From Favolaschia claudopus (Eukaryota > Basidiomycota > Agaricomycetes > Agaricales > Mycenaceae): 64,000 bases of DNA. Below the pieces are notes generated by a model. The model was not told where the DNA came from and ran no database searches. It saw only the letters and a list, made by a program, of their open reading frames with translations. Shown piece by piece: positions 1 through 10,578 of the stretch. Numbering within the stretch: position 1 is the first letter of the stretch; each line of letters starts with the position of its first letter. A program made the position numbers and the translations under genes. The DNA lies in assembly GCA_037176885.1 (NCBI GenBank), contig JAWWNJ010000002.1, positions 310,001 to 374,000 on the forward strand, written 5' to 3'.

Positions 1-93
1 GTCATCGATCTCGGGAAGATGTAGGCTCAATTACTCGGGTTCTGGTTTGTTATCTCTGCTAAACATACCCACCCTGCAGAACATCATTGGAGA

Positions 94-384
94 TTAACCA
101 CAAGACGCAAGACGTGAGTGCTGCCCCGGATCCCAGCCCATCTTTAGACGCAGATTGAGTGTTCTCTTTTCTAGATGGTCAAGAAATCCCAAGCCGGCGC
201 TGGTGTAGCTATCAAGATTGAGCATGCTGTTTATCAGTCTGCGAAAATGTTTGGGAGACATTTCGACGACAAGGATGAGCTTCTTAGCCATATCACTCGG
301 CAGAGCGTCGATGTACTCAAGGTAACAGAGTCTTTCTAGATACCTTACTTCGGTGTTAAGTCTGTCTGCGTCGACAGAATTCAT
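94..384 (-). CDS. possible exons of an unrecognised gene
   Basis: A 96-codon ATG-initiated reading frame. A canonical donor (GTAAGG) follows the first ten codons or so, which suggests a short intron and a downstream exon beginning around residue 24. The downstream part is helical and amphipathic in character ([16 protein letters not shown], then [12 protein letters not shown]). I do not recognise a family. It could be the edge of a larger gene, a relic or chance. Confidence is low. Confidence 0.2.
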   Translation of the reverse strand: MNSVDADRLNTEVRYLERLCYLEYIDALPSDMAKKLILVVEMSPKHFRRLINSMLNLDSYTSAGLGFLDHLEKRTLNLRLKMGWDPGQHSRLASCG

Positions 385-883
385 TCAGGGCGGATGTAAC
401 GCCGGAGGAATGGATGCTCATCAAACATCTGAAACCTGTGGGTCCGCCGTACTCTTCGCGTTGAACAGAAAACACTTATTATATCTCCTCCGCAGCGATT
501 CGGTATCCCTTGAATGCTTTGCTGGCTGTTGTTTTGTTTTGTATAGCTGTATCAGTTAATTGGCTTAAATTTACCCCAGCGGATGGAACAGATAGACGTG
601 TTAAGTCCGTTCTACTAATAGTGTTTGACCCGGTCTGTCCAACTGCTTCGACATATGCCCCAACATTGTATTGATGAGAAAGAATGTCCTTGTATGCTCA
701 TACGACTACATAGGGAAGCTACCTTTTTCTGTGCTCCAAACCGTGAAATGTCGGGGATTCTCCTTGCCTTCGCAAAAGTCCGCGCTCACCGTGATATGCC
801 GGCCCACTAAAAGGTCATTGATTATACTAGATCTGAAGGAATATACACTCTATCTAAATGCTGCTGCAACTTGACGACTGCCC
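385..883. other. intergenic, nothing recognised
   Basis: About 500 bases between the weak left-edge frame and the 3' end of the farnesyl diphosphate synthase gene. Only short overlapping frames occur, with no family signature, repeat or RNA gene seen. The right part probably holds the synthase 3' UTR. Confidence 0.5.
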
Positions 884-2129
884 CTACTTGGTTCGCTTAT
901 AAATCTTTTCAAGGAAACTTGTAAAGATTTCACGCTTGAGCGTCCCGCGTTCGGGACTCTCAGGAATACCGTCAATCAGAGCCGTCAACCGCCCATACAC
1001 ATCCGCCTCGTATTTCGCATACCGCTCCCGCACACCGACAGCCTCAAACACCTCCTTGACGCGCGCCTCCGACGCGGGATCCTTGCGGCCGTAATTGGCG
1101 TCAAGCATCGCGCGCTGTTGCGGTGTTGCGACTGCCAGCGCGGTGTTGATACACCATGAGCATTTGTTGTCGACGATGTCGGTGCCGATTTTGCCCAGCA
1201 GCTCTGGAGGGGCGGAGAAGTCGAGGAAGTCGTCCTGGACTTGGAAGTATTCGCCCAGGGGGAGGAGGATGGAGAGGGCGACTTTGTAGGGGTCGATGGT
1301 TTTGCCGTTGAGGGTGTAGGTGGTGGGGACGTTGGACATGTACATTGCGAGGGCGACGGGAAGGTAGAAGGAGTAGTAGGCGGTTTTGTAGATGACGATT
1401 AAGCGGTGCCTGAAGGGATCATGGTAAGCGTCATAGTCCAAAGATCCAATACTATGAGACGTACTTCTCGAGTGAGAAGCGATTCAGATCGACATGGTCT
1501 TCTGGGGCAGTTATAAGGTCGATCAACTGGCCCATCTCAGTCTGGTAGGTTGTATCGTGAAAGAGTTCGAGGAGGTCAACGTAGTATGGCTCGCTGCGGA
1601 AGTGCTTCTTGAGTAGGAAATAGATTGCACCCTCGAGCATAATCGCGTCGTTGATGGCAACCATTCCGATGCCTTGAGCGCGGTACCAACAGGGTTGACC
1701 CCGACGCGTAATCGAGGTGTCCATTATGTCGTCCGCGACGAGGAAGAAGGCTTGCATCTGCCCGAGAGCATTCACCCAAGGTCAACGCGACGATCGCGAC
1801 ACCGACTCACCAGCTCGACACCCCATCCCAGTACGGCCGCTTTGAAGTACTCATCGTCGTTCAACGGCGCACCCTTGAGGATTTCTGCGGTGTCTGTGAC
1901 AGATATACCGCGATTTAGCTTTCCGCCGGGAACATTGTAGTCCAGATTCTATAGTAGACGAGTCGATGATGAATACCCGAACAAAAAAAATGGTAGAGTT
2001 TTGCCGTACTTTCCCGTACCACTCGACGGCGTCAGCAGGCATGCCCTCCTGGGCAATGTGGCTCAGCAGCTCTTCGCGGATGCGGGCCCATGCCTGCTGG
2101 AACTTTTCGCGTTTTACTGCGCTGCTCAT
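884..2129 (-). CDS. ERG20: farnesyl diphosphate synthase
   Basis: Cytosolic isoprenoid enzyme that condenses isopentenyl diphosphate with dimethylallyl and geranyl diphosphate to give farnesyl diphosphate, the precursor of ergosterol, dolichol, heme A and prenyl anchors. The first Asp-rich motif is visible (ADDIMD with the following RRGQPCWY), and the second is [10 protein letters not shown]. The [11 protein letters not shown] stretch and the basic C-terminus ending KIYKRTK are also typical. At least four exons are seen: [10 protein letters not shown]... in exon 1, [10 protein letters not shown]... in exon 2, the DDxxD exon, and a long last exon from about 1441 to the stop. The ATG at 2129 was chosen because it begins the conserved helical N-terminus and no family sequence precedes it. 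Single housekeeping gene; identification is firm, exact splice sites less so. Confidence 0.95.
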
Positions 2130-3189
2130 GGCGGTGGGTGCTGGTGGGTGACAAGAAAGTAAATTGAAGTCAGACAAGTGGGGTGACTTTGAAATGGGCT
2201 ACCGCGTTTATGTATTTTTTTCGGAACCACGCCGCGGCTGATCACATCTGTGCCAGTGCACCAACGTTCACTTACGCACTGCAGTCCTTGAAGTTATAAT
2301 GGTTTCACCGCGCGATAGCGGGCACTAAAAAGACCCTCAAGCGCTCAATCTCCAACAGGTTTTCGTGAACTATTGCCGCGAACGGCGTCTTACACGACGA
2401 TAAGCTCCGCCGTATCCGAATACCGCGACTGGTGAAAATCCACGCATACAACGGAGGATCTGACACTGCTGGGAGCCACTACGGACGCCGAGCACCGTCG
2501 TACGTTGTTACGATGGACGAAAAACATATGCAAAAGACAAGCAGAAGCATTGCAAATCGACGACGGCCGTCCGCGAACTACGGTATGGATGATACTGGGC
2601 AACCTAATTGTGGTGGTGACTTCCTCACTCTCATGCACGTCTTGCGGTCCGACTCATCTTGTTATCGTGCTGCAGTATGCCAATCCCGAGTTATTGGAGT
2701 AGAGGGAAAGGAGGTAACGATCAGTATACAGTATGTTCAAATTGAAGATCGAAGAACAATGTCTCACAAAGTCTCACAGAACAAAACTGAGAAAGAGTTG
2801 TCTCATGTCTCAAGCGGTAGCCATCTTTGTGGCCAGCCTTGCTTGAACTTGAACAAACGGTACACGAGCAAAATACAACCCAACTCAATGCGCTGAAGCA
2901 ATGCCAGAGATCAAAATTGGCTAACGATGGCTAAGGAGCGGCCGCACCTAGCTGGGCACTAGCGGCGGGACGCCTAACTTTTATTACGACTTCCAAGTTT
3001 AACTTCCTCAGAGCACTGGCAGCCTTGTTCGGGTTGCAGCTGAACTACATCTTGACTAATCCCGTCGGGTTGGAGTGGATGGGCGTCGAAGAATTTACAA
3101 CGTCGAGGTAAGACTGCCTTTGCTTGCGCTTTACGGAGTTCTGTATACAGTTCGGCTCACCGTCACTTTTCGACTTCAAGTTGGGCACA
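2130..3189. other. intergenic, upstream of ERG20
   Basis: Holds the promoter side of the synthase gene (T-rich tract around 2208-2222) and then about 900 bases in which the longest frames start at non-ATG codons and show no family resemblance. Nothing supported as a gene. Confidence 0.5.
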
Positions 3190-3760
3190 GAATTATCTGC
3201 AAACACTGGGACGATTACTCGCCCAGAAAAAATTTCAAACGTTCGCGGCGGCCTCCTAGACAGCAACAGCGGGAGACTTCTGAACTCTTGTTACGACTTA
3301 CCATTTTCCACAAATAAACCTGTGTGCACGAACTTGAAACCAGATATTCCAATTTTGTGGGCCGCATTGAAGAATTCGCGGCGACTTGGTTATTCTGGGT
3401 CTAGTGATTCGTTACAATTCGATTCGGACGCGCTTGAACTCTCTCTACTGTCATAGGCAACCACTCCCTCAACTCTCACACTCGGACCTGGAATTACTCG
3501 CTCGCAAACGATTCCAAAAATTGGTGGCGGCCTCCTAGACAGTAACAGCGGAACGCTCTTGACCTCTTGTTACGACTTTCCACCTTCCACAAATAAACTT
3601 ATCTGCATGCACTTAGAACAACACGATACTCCAATTTGTCGCCGCATCGAAGAATTCGCAGCAACCTGGGAATTGTCGGTCTATTAGCGATTCCTCCTCT
3701 CGAGTCGATTCGGACGCGCTTGGACTCTCTGTTGTCGACAACTCCGACAGTTCTCAACCC
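3190..3760. repeat. degenerate tandem repeat, two ~285-bp units
   Basis: Two adjacent copies of one sequence. Landmarks recur about 280-286 bases apart: GGCGGCCTCCTAGACAG at about 3247 and 3527, CTCTTGTTACGACTT at about 3285 and 3565, CCACAAATAAAC at about 3308 and 3588, and CGATTCGGACGCGCTTG at about 3419 and 3705. The copies differ by substitutions and small indels (roughly a quarter of positions by eye). Short reading frames align between them but are broken by stops and shifts. This looks like an old duplication inside a dead gene or element; no family was recognised. Confidence 0.75.
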
Positions 3761-5078
3761 AGCCACAAACACAGTCTCTACTCTGGATCTCTCGGTAGCA
3801 TTCTCTGGTTCTCAACACGGAGCGGGATGCTTGACCCTGTTTTACGGCTTCCCAGCAACGCGGACCGCGATAACCCCAAACCCGCAGACCTCAAAAGTTT
3901 AGAGTCGGTACAACGGCACATGGCTTCGGATACAGTGATGGAGGAAGATAGAGCACTACTCGGGATGTCTCGGTCTCGATTGACGATCACTCTGTGGACT
4001 CGAGAAGAAGAGCACAGGAACTAAAGGGTCGGGCACACAAGAAATCGAAGGCCCAATTTTCCAATTAAGCACCACGCTCTGGACTGAGAGGAAACGACGA
4101 ATGCTAACCCAGTTCGCGCGATTTGAGGACCCAGCAGTTCCCCCCAGCTTAAACGGTTGCCGAACTCTCCACCTTCATTCTCAGCTCAGCCATCCACAAC
4201 GGCCTTATTGGACGACTGCGACTTCCCTGGCACTGGTAGGTGCCGCCGAATCCAAACTGTTCACAATCACACCCTCCACTCTCACCCCGGGAACGGCTCA
4301 ATGCCGGTAAAATGCTCGATCCCAATCGTCTCCCATGGCGTGAAAGCAGACCCCCAGAATTTCGAGCAAGTCTATGGCCAAGGAATGTACTCCTTCGTCC
4401 AAGCCGCTGGCATCATGTAGAATCGCAGCCTCCCCACCTTACAGTTACAGACGGTTGTGCGACGGTCAGCTGGTAGCCCAGCAAATCATCTTCAGCAACG
4501 ACAAAAGGGTGGTTGACGTATGCGCTACTGGAGACGCCCTGACCAGTGCACTCTTCGCTTATTCAATTTGTTGTGTTCCACAAATTCAGAGAGTTGTTCC
4601 AGATCACATCTGGGTTATGACAATCGTCAATTAGCGAGAGTCTAAAAAGTCATCCTCATCTTTGTGGCGGCTTTGAGAGGTAAAATGATTCGGGGAAAAG
4701 AGCCTCGGTTACTCTGGATTGATGCGACCGGCGCCGGTGTTTACATTCTAGACCACGTCGAGAACGTCGGCACTGCACTTGTTGATATTATTGCGGGAAT
4801 GCGCTCCAGATGATTGGACGACTACGCGACCGCCATTCACAAACGACGGACCTAGGAGCTGTTCGGTCAACGGTGAAAGAGTTGAAGCGAATTCAGGAGA
4901 GTGTAGTGCGTCAACTTTCAAGGGCTTCACCCAGATCGAAGGGCAAGCGCCGTACAGACAAGTAAACCAGAAGCGGTCGACTGAGGTATTGGAAAGAACG
5001 TGCAGAGCCAGTCGAAAGTTGGCAGAAATAATAAGATTGATGTTTTCTTCCAATGGCGGATTGTATGCATTAGGTATT
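3761..5078. other. intergenic, possible relic coding sequence
   Basis: Continues from the tandem repeat. A plus-strand frame ending at 4024 (with MASDTVMEEDRALLGMSRSR near its end) appears to extend the second repeat unit, but upstream it is interrupted by frame changes. From 4030 to 5078 there are only short overlapping frames. The last part is the 3' flank of the cytochrome oxidase gene. No gene is supported. Confidence 0.4.
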
Positions 5079-5785
5079 CTATTTTGATACGACAAAGCCC
5101 TTGCCCTTGTATCCTTCCGAAGTGATACCTGAGGACGACAATTAGAACGAAAAGCGCGTTGCGAAGGGAAGAGCGTCGTCGACTGACCAGTGATAGGATT
5201 CATCTTTTGTTCGATAGCACGCTCGTTCATTGCCTCCTGCCATTCCTTCGACATGGTCTGCGGTGGGGGCGGGGCTGTCTGTGGTCAGAGAGCGCCGAGA
5301 AGGACGGAGACAGCTGCGCGTCGACTCACAGACGGCTCGGATAGCGAAGAACAGAACGCCAGCAGCAGCAACGGCAGCGGTTGTACCAAAGAAGATTTTG
5401 AAACCGTCACCCTTCTGGTGGATTGGTGTGCGTCGGCCATGCGGACCGAAAGCGACGTAGTAAGCTGCCAGGTCGGTAATCGTGAGTGGGGTGGATAAGA
5501 AAAGCGCGGTCAATCGCGCTCACCGGCTTTCTTCTCGTCACCACTCAAGGCCTTCCAGTCGCGCTTCTGGAGCTCTTCTAGCTGCTCGGCGACAGAAGTC
5601 TTCTCGTCTGGCGAGAGCAATGCCCACTGGGCCTCTATGTTGGAGAGCGGGATGGCGGCGGCGCGTTTTGGCTCCGCCGCTGGGGCATGAGCAGCGTGGT
5701 CGTGGCTGGCAGTAGCAGCGGTGGCCAGGCAGCGGCGACGAGCGAGGAGAACGGGGCGCAAGAGAAGGCGGGATGAGGATTGCAT
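5079..5785 (-). CDS. COX5: cytochrome c oxidase subunit IV (yeast Cox5 type), mitochondrial
   Basis: Nuclear-encoded subunit of respiratory complex IV in the inner mitochondrial membrane. The N-terminus MQSSSRLLLRPVLLARRRCL is a basic, acid-free mitochondrial presequence. Diagnostic family blocks follow: EQLEELQKRDWKALSGDEKKA, then AYYVAFGPHGRRTPIH, the membrane segment KIFFGTTAAVAAAGVLFFAI, then SKEWQEAMNERA and MNPITG, and an exon ending SEGYKGKGFVVSK before the TAG at 5079. Four exons with short introns. A non-family extension could start 14 codons upstream (5827), but the ATG at 5785 begins the presequence and is preferred. Confidence 0.93.
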
Positions 5786-6127
5786 CGCCGGGAAGGGAAG
5801 GAAGAAACACGGAGAATATCTTCCCACGCCTTAATCCTCCGCTTCCCATACGCTGAAATGGCTCAATCCGCCTGTCTAGCGTCTTGAACATCGCAATGCA
5901 TAATGAACTCATATCATATTGTTGACAGAAGGAATTCCATCGCTTTCCTGGTCCAACCATATCAGAGTTGGGGTATTTCATACAGCGATCTCGGTTAGAA
6001 TTATACAAACTGCAACCTCTAAAACTCGTCAACAAATCTTATCCTGCGTTCGACCTGGGCACTAGACTCGAACCAGTCGTTATTTTCCTAACTCGACGGG
6101 GGTCGATCAACGGAGCGGTCAAATAAC
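5786..6127. other. intergenic between COX5 and the foldback element
   Basis: Holds the COX5 promoter side. A perfect short inverted pair (CCAGTCGTTATTT at 6074-6086 with AAATAACGACTGG at 6121-6133) forms a hairpin that abuts, and slightly overlaps, the left end of the foldback element at 6128. No gene is seen. Confidence 0.5.
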
Positions 6128-6622
6128 GACTGGAAGATAATCACCGGTGACATAGAGACACGGAGATTCCCGAGAATTGATCTCGGGACTTGGTCAAATT
6201 TTTCGAAACCTGCATGCAAAAGTTTTGAAAACGGTGGATATAAGTTTATAGGCGGGTAGCTACTCAAATTCTAAGACTCTTGTCGTGCTCGGAATTTTTT
6301 TAAACGAAGTAACGAGGTCTCTATACGCGATTCTGTGTGAGCCGAAATGGACCGAAAGTGGGCAAAGTAAAGCCGAATGCTCACATGCTTTGATTTGCCC
6401 GGAAACGGCCAAGATGAAAACCTGAATAGTGCGGCATGAAATTTGGTTAGAAAAATTTTAAGCACGACAAGTGTCTTAGAATTTGAGTAGCTACAAAACT
6501 GTCTATTCACATTCTCGATTGAAAAAACTTTTGCATGCAGGTTTCGAAAAATTTGACGAAGTCCCGAGATCAATTCTCGGGATTCTCCGTGTCTCTATGT
6601 CACCGGTGATTATCTTCCAGTC
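6128..6622. mobile_element. foldback/MITE-like element with long terminal inverted repeats
   Basis: The outer ~103 bases at the left (starting GACTGGAAGATAATCACCGG) are almost perfectly reverse-complementary to the right end (ending ATTATCTTCCAGTC at 6622), with only two or three mismatches. A second inner pair matches around GTAGCTACTCAAATTCTAAG (about 6255) and its complement (about 6468-6490). The two arms are separated by a ~150-base core without a supported ORF. The total is 495 bp, consistent with a non-autonomous DNA transposon. No clean target-site duplication was found, so the left boundary may lie at the adjoining hairpin instead. The right arm overlaps the 3' end of the neighbouring F-box gene. 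Confidence 0.85.
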
Positions 6623-8166
6623 CCTCCGGTGTGATTCATCAAACGACTGTCTTTGATTACTCTCCTCTGGGACTGGCTCGAGTCTACCTGGGCACAACCA
6701 AATCGATCCAACCGTTTTAATTCGTCCTTCACAGCTTGAAGATAGGGTGGTCGAACGGACAGAAATTCAACCTGAAAGTCGGTGTTGTCCCACCTAGATT
6801 CGATGATATCCACCACCATAGAAACATCAAGGGCCGTAAGAAGGACGGAAAGAGTAGTGAGATTGGGAAGGAGCTCGCAGCGACCAATTCGTTCCCAAAC
6901 AACCGTCGGAAAATGTTCAGAAACAACGAAGGCGATCGTTGTAAGTGCGCTATGATTCTCTAGAAACGGTCCTAGATCAGGGGATTCAGTTTTGAAACCC
7001 AGACCCAGGTACTCCAACTCGACATTCGATCGCGTCTGAAAAGAGGTAACACTTTCCAGGTGGAAGAGTGGTGCAATACACGTCAGGGAGGTAAGTTTTG
7101 GGGCAACAAGACGGTCAAGCATATCATCACCCCCTCCACAATAAGCAGCGACATAGAGGGAACGGAGAAGTTGCAAGCGGACCGGAGCGAGTGGCTGTTG
7201 GCCATCGGAGTGTGGCCTGATTACGATGGACAGCGTTTCCATCCCCCCACAGTGAGTTAAGACAGAACACCACTGGTCCGGTGTCAGGGCGGTCATTGTA
7301 CAATGGAGACTGTTGAGTTGGACCCAAGGTAAAAAGAAACGCGGTGCGAACGAAGAATGGAAAGTGGTAAGAGCACCAACGGGGTTGGGGTTGCTCAAGG
7401 CGAGCGCTATGGAGTTGGTTCCCGTCATCGCCTCTATTTCATCGAAACTCCACAGAAAATCTGGACTATAGGTGACCTCTCGAAGTAGAGGCGCTGACTC
7501 GAAGGCTTTCGATTCTAAAGGCCAGTGCCAGCGACAGTAACCAGCCTCGGGGACCGGAATGTGCTCCGGAGCAACCAAGGGCAGGAGCGACAGTATTTTG
7601 AGACATGAAAAAGATCCTCTTGGTAAATCAAAGAGCGGCTGCAGACATTGGAAGGGGAGTGCGAGCTCGAGGTGTTTGAGACGGTTCGTACGCGGTAGCG
7701 CGATTCTTGTGATAAAGTCTGAGACCAAATCCGGAGACACTGAGGCAGTCTTCGCATATGCACCTGCACATGCTGCCGTGATATCCATAGGGCAGATATC
7801 GCCCGCACGGGCCAACCACTGCTCTGCACTCCGGCTGATCCTGGCAACGTCGGGTTCCTCCCCATCGAGAATGACTGAGATGCTTGCCGATAGCTGGGGA
7901 CACTGCGAAACGAGGTCTCTCCATGCACGGCACACCTGAGGGACGAGATGAAGAGGTTCATCTGCTTTCAGCGGAAACTTCACGGGGGTAAAATCGAAGA
8001 ATATCTTCAGCCAGAGCTCCGATGGAAGCTTTTGGTACGGCGGGGAAAGAATCAGCCTCAGATCTTGACGAAGCTGAAGCAATTGGCCATAAGGGTCCGG
8101 GGTATTGAAAAACACGGCGTCGAGATTTCTGAGCGCGAGCTCTGCTTCCACCAGGACGTGTCCCAT
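6610..8166 (-). CDS. F-box protein, tandem paralog 1
   Basis: A single-exon gene of 518 codons. A short helical N-terminus (ALRNLDAVFFNTPDPYGQ) precedes an F-box at about residues 50-75 (YQKLPSELWLKIFFDFTPV, then VCRAWRDLV). The rest is a long LRR-like region with repeated leucine patterns. Fungal proteins of this form are presumed SCF ubiquitin-ligase substrate receptors, with the F-box binding Skp1; the substrate is unknown. It is clearly paralogous over its whole length to the gene at 8930-10453. The ATG at 8166 aligns with the start of the paralog; an in-frame ATG at 8214 is also possible. The last codons (TGR and TAA) come from the end of the foldback element, so the C-terminus is altered relative to the paralog. 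Confidence 0.88.
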   Translation of the reverse strand: MGHVLVEAELALRNLDAVFFNTPDPYGQLLQLRQDLRLILSPPYQKLPSELWLKIFFDFTPVKFPLKADEPLHLVPQVCRAWRDLVSQCPQLSASISVILDGEEPDVARISRSAEQWLARAGDICPMDITAACAGAYAKTASVSPDLVSDFITRIALPRTNRLKHLELALPFQCLQPLFDLPRGSFSCLKILSLLPLVAPEHIPVPEAGYCRWHWPLESKAFESAPLLREVTYSPDFLWSFDEIEAMTGTNSIALALSNPNPVGALTTFHSSFAPRFFLPWVQLNSLHCTMTALTPDQWCSVLTHCGGMETLSIVIRPHSDGQQPLAPVRLQLLRSLYVAAYCGGGDDMLDRLVAPKLTSLTCIAPLFHLESVTSFQTRSNVELEYLGLGFKTESPDLGPFLENHSALTTIAFVVSEHFPTVVWERIGRCELLPNLTTLSVLLTALDVSMVVDIIESRWDNTDFQVEFLSVRPPYLQAVKDELKRLDRFGCAQVDSSQSQRRVIKDSRLMNHTGGTGR

Positions 8167-8285
8167 TACTTGGGCTCGCTCGTTAGTATGCATCGTGCCA
8201 GTTCTTTGAAACAAGACGCACAGGCACTCTTGTTCTCCCTCTCAAACTGAGATCGAGCTCTCACAACGCCATGATCCCCAGCCTA

Positions 8286-8296
8286 CATATATAAAG
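8286..8296 (-). promoter_or_regulatory. TATA-like box of F-box paralog 1
   Basis: CTTTATATATG on the minus strand, about 120 bases before the ATG at 8166. It sits just downstream of a GC-rich block (CCGGCCGTCTGCGCGGCCTC) that also precedes the TATA box of the paralog, so the duplicated unit included its promoter. Inference from position and conservation. Confidence 0.6.
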
Positions 8297-8929
8297 ACTG
8301 GTTCCGAGGCCGCGCAGACGGCCGGCAGAAGATTTCCGCACGTGGAGGTAGCGTGGACTCGAAGGTCCCACAGCTTCCTGAAAGCAAAATCGTTTCGAGC
8401 ACATTGAGTCAAGGCAATATTGTCAGTGAGCGGCGTAGAAGGATCGGATTTGAGCCAAGTGAGTATGTGTGTAGTCGTGTCCGGCTCGGTCAACCACAGT
8501 TCGTTTTCCACTCTAGCTCTCGCATGCGAACCTTGATTCACAGAAAAATCGAAGAGAAAGGTCTCCAAGGTCAACCGAAAGTGCCAGCGAGAGCGAGGGC
8601 AGTAACGTTGACAAAGTCAGCGGAAAGCTTTGACCGACACGTTGGGGCATCCACGGCGAGCTATTGATCATGACAGCGCTGAGGAAGGATGCAAACTCCC
8701 TTCTCAGCTAACTTGGTTCGTTGAGTGGTTTGAGGAAGGGCCAAGGGCTTGAAAGAACAAGTGCAAGGTCTCAGCTCATCGAGGTCGATGTGGTCGTCAG
8801 TCAAAGCGTTGATCCACGCGTTATCGGGGACTTGACGTCCAGGGTTCACTAGCGTAACCGTGACAGAGAGGGGAGGTACTTTTTGTGGAGAGAAACAGAC
8901 TGGGAGACAAAACTACTTGTTGACAGTAT
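8297..8929. other. intergenic between the two F-box genes
   Basis: The right-of-TATA part is the duplicated promoter of paralog 1. Frames of 110 and 62 codons on the minus strand lack ATG starts; the first reads through the promoter block and shows no F-box or LRR pattern. Not supported as genes. Confidence 0.5.
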
Positions 8930-10453
8930 TCACATCATGATCACTTGCACCCTACGCTCAACTTCTGCCTGGTCGAATTTGTCCAGCCTCTTCAGCTCGT
9001 CCTTGATTGCCTGGGTATCAACAGTCAAGCAAAAAAATAACCGGAACTCAGCATTCGACCACCTCGATTCGATGACATCCACTGCGATGGGAATTTGAGC
9101 GACAGTCGGTCGTAGGACCAGGTTCATTAAGCTGGGTAAGAGTTCACATTTGCAGATGCGTTCCCAAACAGAAGCGGGAAATTGTTCTGACATGAAAAAA
9201 AGGATAGTTTTGAGCGAGTCGAAATTTTCCAAAAATGGTTCGAAGTCGTCAGGCTCTATTATACAGCCAAGTCCCAAATGCTCTAGCACGCAGTTCGATT
9301 GTGCTTGGAGGGACATGATGCTGGCGAGCGGGAATCGCGGGCCTGTGCAAACCAAGTGATTAAGCTTCGGAGTAATCAGATAGTCCAAAACGCCGTCGCC
9401 TCCTCCACAATAAGCAGCAACAGTGAGTTCTTCAAGATGTTCCAGAGTAAGCACCAGCTCAGGTCTACGCTCTGAACAAGGCTGGATCGCGATTCCTAGC
9501 ACCTTCAATGCCGGAGACTGGTGTATAATGGAGTGCCATTCGGTTGGCGTGAGTGAAGAGTTCGTGAAATTGAGAACCTTCATTTTACTCCATGGTAGAT
9601 GGAACGTTGGCGCAAAGGTTCCGTGCTTTAGAGCGACGCCACCGGAAACAGGGTCAACGTAAACCGATATGGAGTCGGGACTACTCAGCCAATCGTCGAT
9701 GGCATTGGGGTGCACACCCTCAAGATCTTCCAACGTGTAAAGCATGTCCATACTGTAACACACTTCTCGTAGCCGATGCGCTCCTTTGAATGCTGTCGAT
9801 TCTGTGGGCCAGTGCCAATAGCTGTAGCCTGTTTCCGGCGGAACCGTATCCGCGAGAGTGGTGCTAGGATGTAGTGCGAGCGTTTCGAGGGAGGGGAATG
9901 ACCCTGCGGGCAGATCGAAGAGAAGGCGCAAACACTGAAAGGGAAGTGTGAGGTCGAGTTGCCTCAAGCGCATCGTACATGGCAGCACGATTTTGGTGAT
10001 GACATTCGTGACGAGATCGGGGGAGCCATGCGCAGTCTTCGCATATGGACCTACACAGGCCGCTGTGATCTCCAACGGGTAGATGTCACCCGCACGAGCG
10101 AGCCACTGCTCCGCAATCTGGATAGTCCTGGCAACATCGGGTTCCTCGCCCTCGAAAACGATCGAGATGCTTGCCGATAGCTGGGGACACTCCGCGATGA
10201 GGTCTTTCCATGCACGGCAGACCTGAGAGACGAGAGGAAGAGATTCGCCTGCTTGCAACGGAAATTTCACGGGGGTAAAATCAGAAAATATCTTCACCCA
10301 AAGCTCCGATGGAAGCTTTTGGTACGGCGGGGAAAGCATCAGCCTCAGATCTTGGCGAAGCTGAAGCAATTGGCCGTAAGGATCCGGGGTATTGAAAAAC
10401 ACGGATTCAAGATTTTTGAGCGCGAGCGCAGCTTTCGCCAACTGGTCATCCAT
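8930..10453 (-). CDS. F-box protein, tandem paralog 2
   Basis: A single-exon gene of 507 codons with the same architecture as its neighbour: N-terminal helix (ALKNLESVFFNTPDPYGQ), F-box (YQKLPSELWVKIFSDFTPV, then VCRAWKDLI) and an LRR-like body that is colinear throughout. A presumed SCF substrate receptor. The ATG at 10453 (MDDQLAKAALAL) lies about 115 bases after a TATA box. The longer in-frame start at 10558 lies only about a dozen bases after the TATA box and is unlikely to be transcribed. The C-terminus ends in RRVQVIMM and is not disturbed by the transposon seen in paralog 1. The body is more divergent than the N-terminus, as is usual for a fast-evolving recognition domain. Confidence 0.9.
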   Translation of the reverse strand: MDDQLAKAALALKNLESVFFNTPDPYGQLLQLRQDLRLMLSPPYQKLPSELWVKIFSDFTPVKFPLQAGESLPLVSQVCRAWKDLIAECPQLSASISIVFEGEEPDVARTIQIAEQWLARAGDIYPLEITAACVGPYAKTAHGSPDLVTNVITKIVLPCTMRLRQLDLTLPFQCLRLLFDLPAGSFPSLETLALHPSTTLADTVPPETGYSYWHWPTESTAFKGAHRLREVCYSMDMLYTLEDLEGVHPNAIDDWLSSPDSISVYVDPVSGGVALKHGTFAPTFHLPWSKMKVLNFTNSSLTPTEWHSIIHQSPALKVLGIAIQPCSERRPELVLTLEHLEELTVAAYCGGGDGVLDYLITPKLNHLVCTGPRFPLASIMSLQAQSNCVLEHLGLGCIIEPDDFEPFLENFDSLKTILFFMSEQFPASVWERICKCELLPSLMNLVLRPTVAQIPIAVDVIESRWSNAEFRLFFCLTVDTQAIKDELKRLDKFDQAEVERRVQVIMM

Positions 10454-10568
10454 TGCTTGTCTCGTTAGTGAGCACAATGATCCCGTTTGAGCGAATAAAG
10501 ACTTACGAGCACTCTTGTGTCCTTTGCTTGCGCACTCAGGAGCAACTCGCACTTGCATGCATCTCCCA

Positions 10569-10578
10569 CTTTATAAAA
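10569..10578 (-). promoter_or_regulatory. TATA-like box of F-box paralog 2
   Basis: TTTTATAAAG on the minus strand, preceded by the same GC-rich block (CGGCCGTCTGCGCGTCCTCG) and a related stretch found before paralog 1. This conservation marks the core promoter and defines the extent of the tandem duplication. Confidence 0.65.

Noticed and set aside
2432..2896. 154-codon plus-strand frame
   Set aside because: Starts at GTG and shows no family pattern or splice signals.
8242..8574. 110-codon minus-strand frame upstream of F-box paralog 1
   Set aside because: TTG start, and its second half is the duplicated promoter block, also present before paralog 2.
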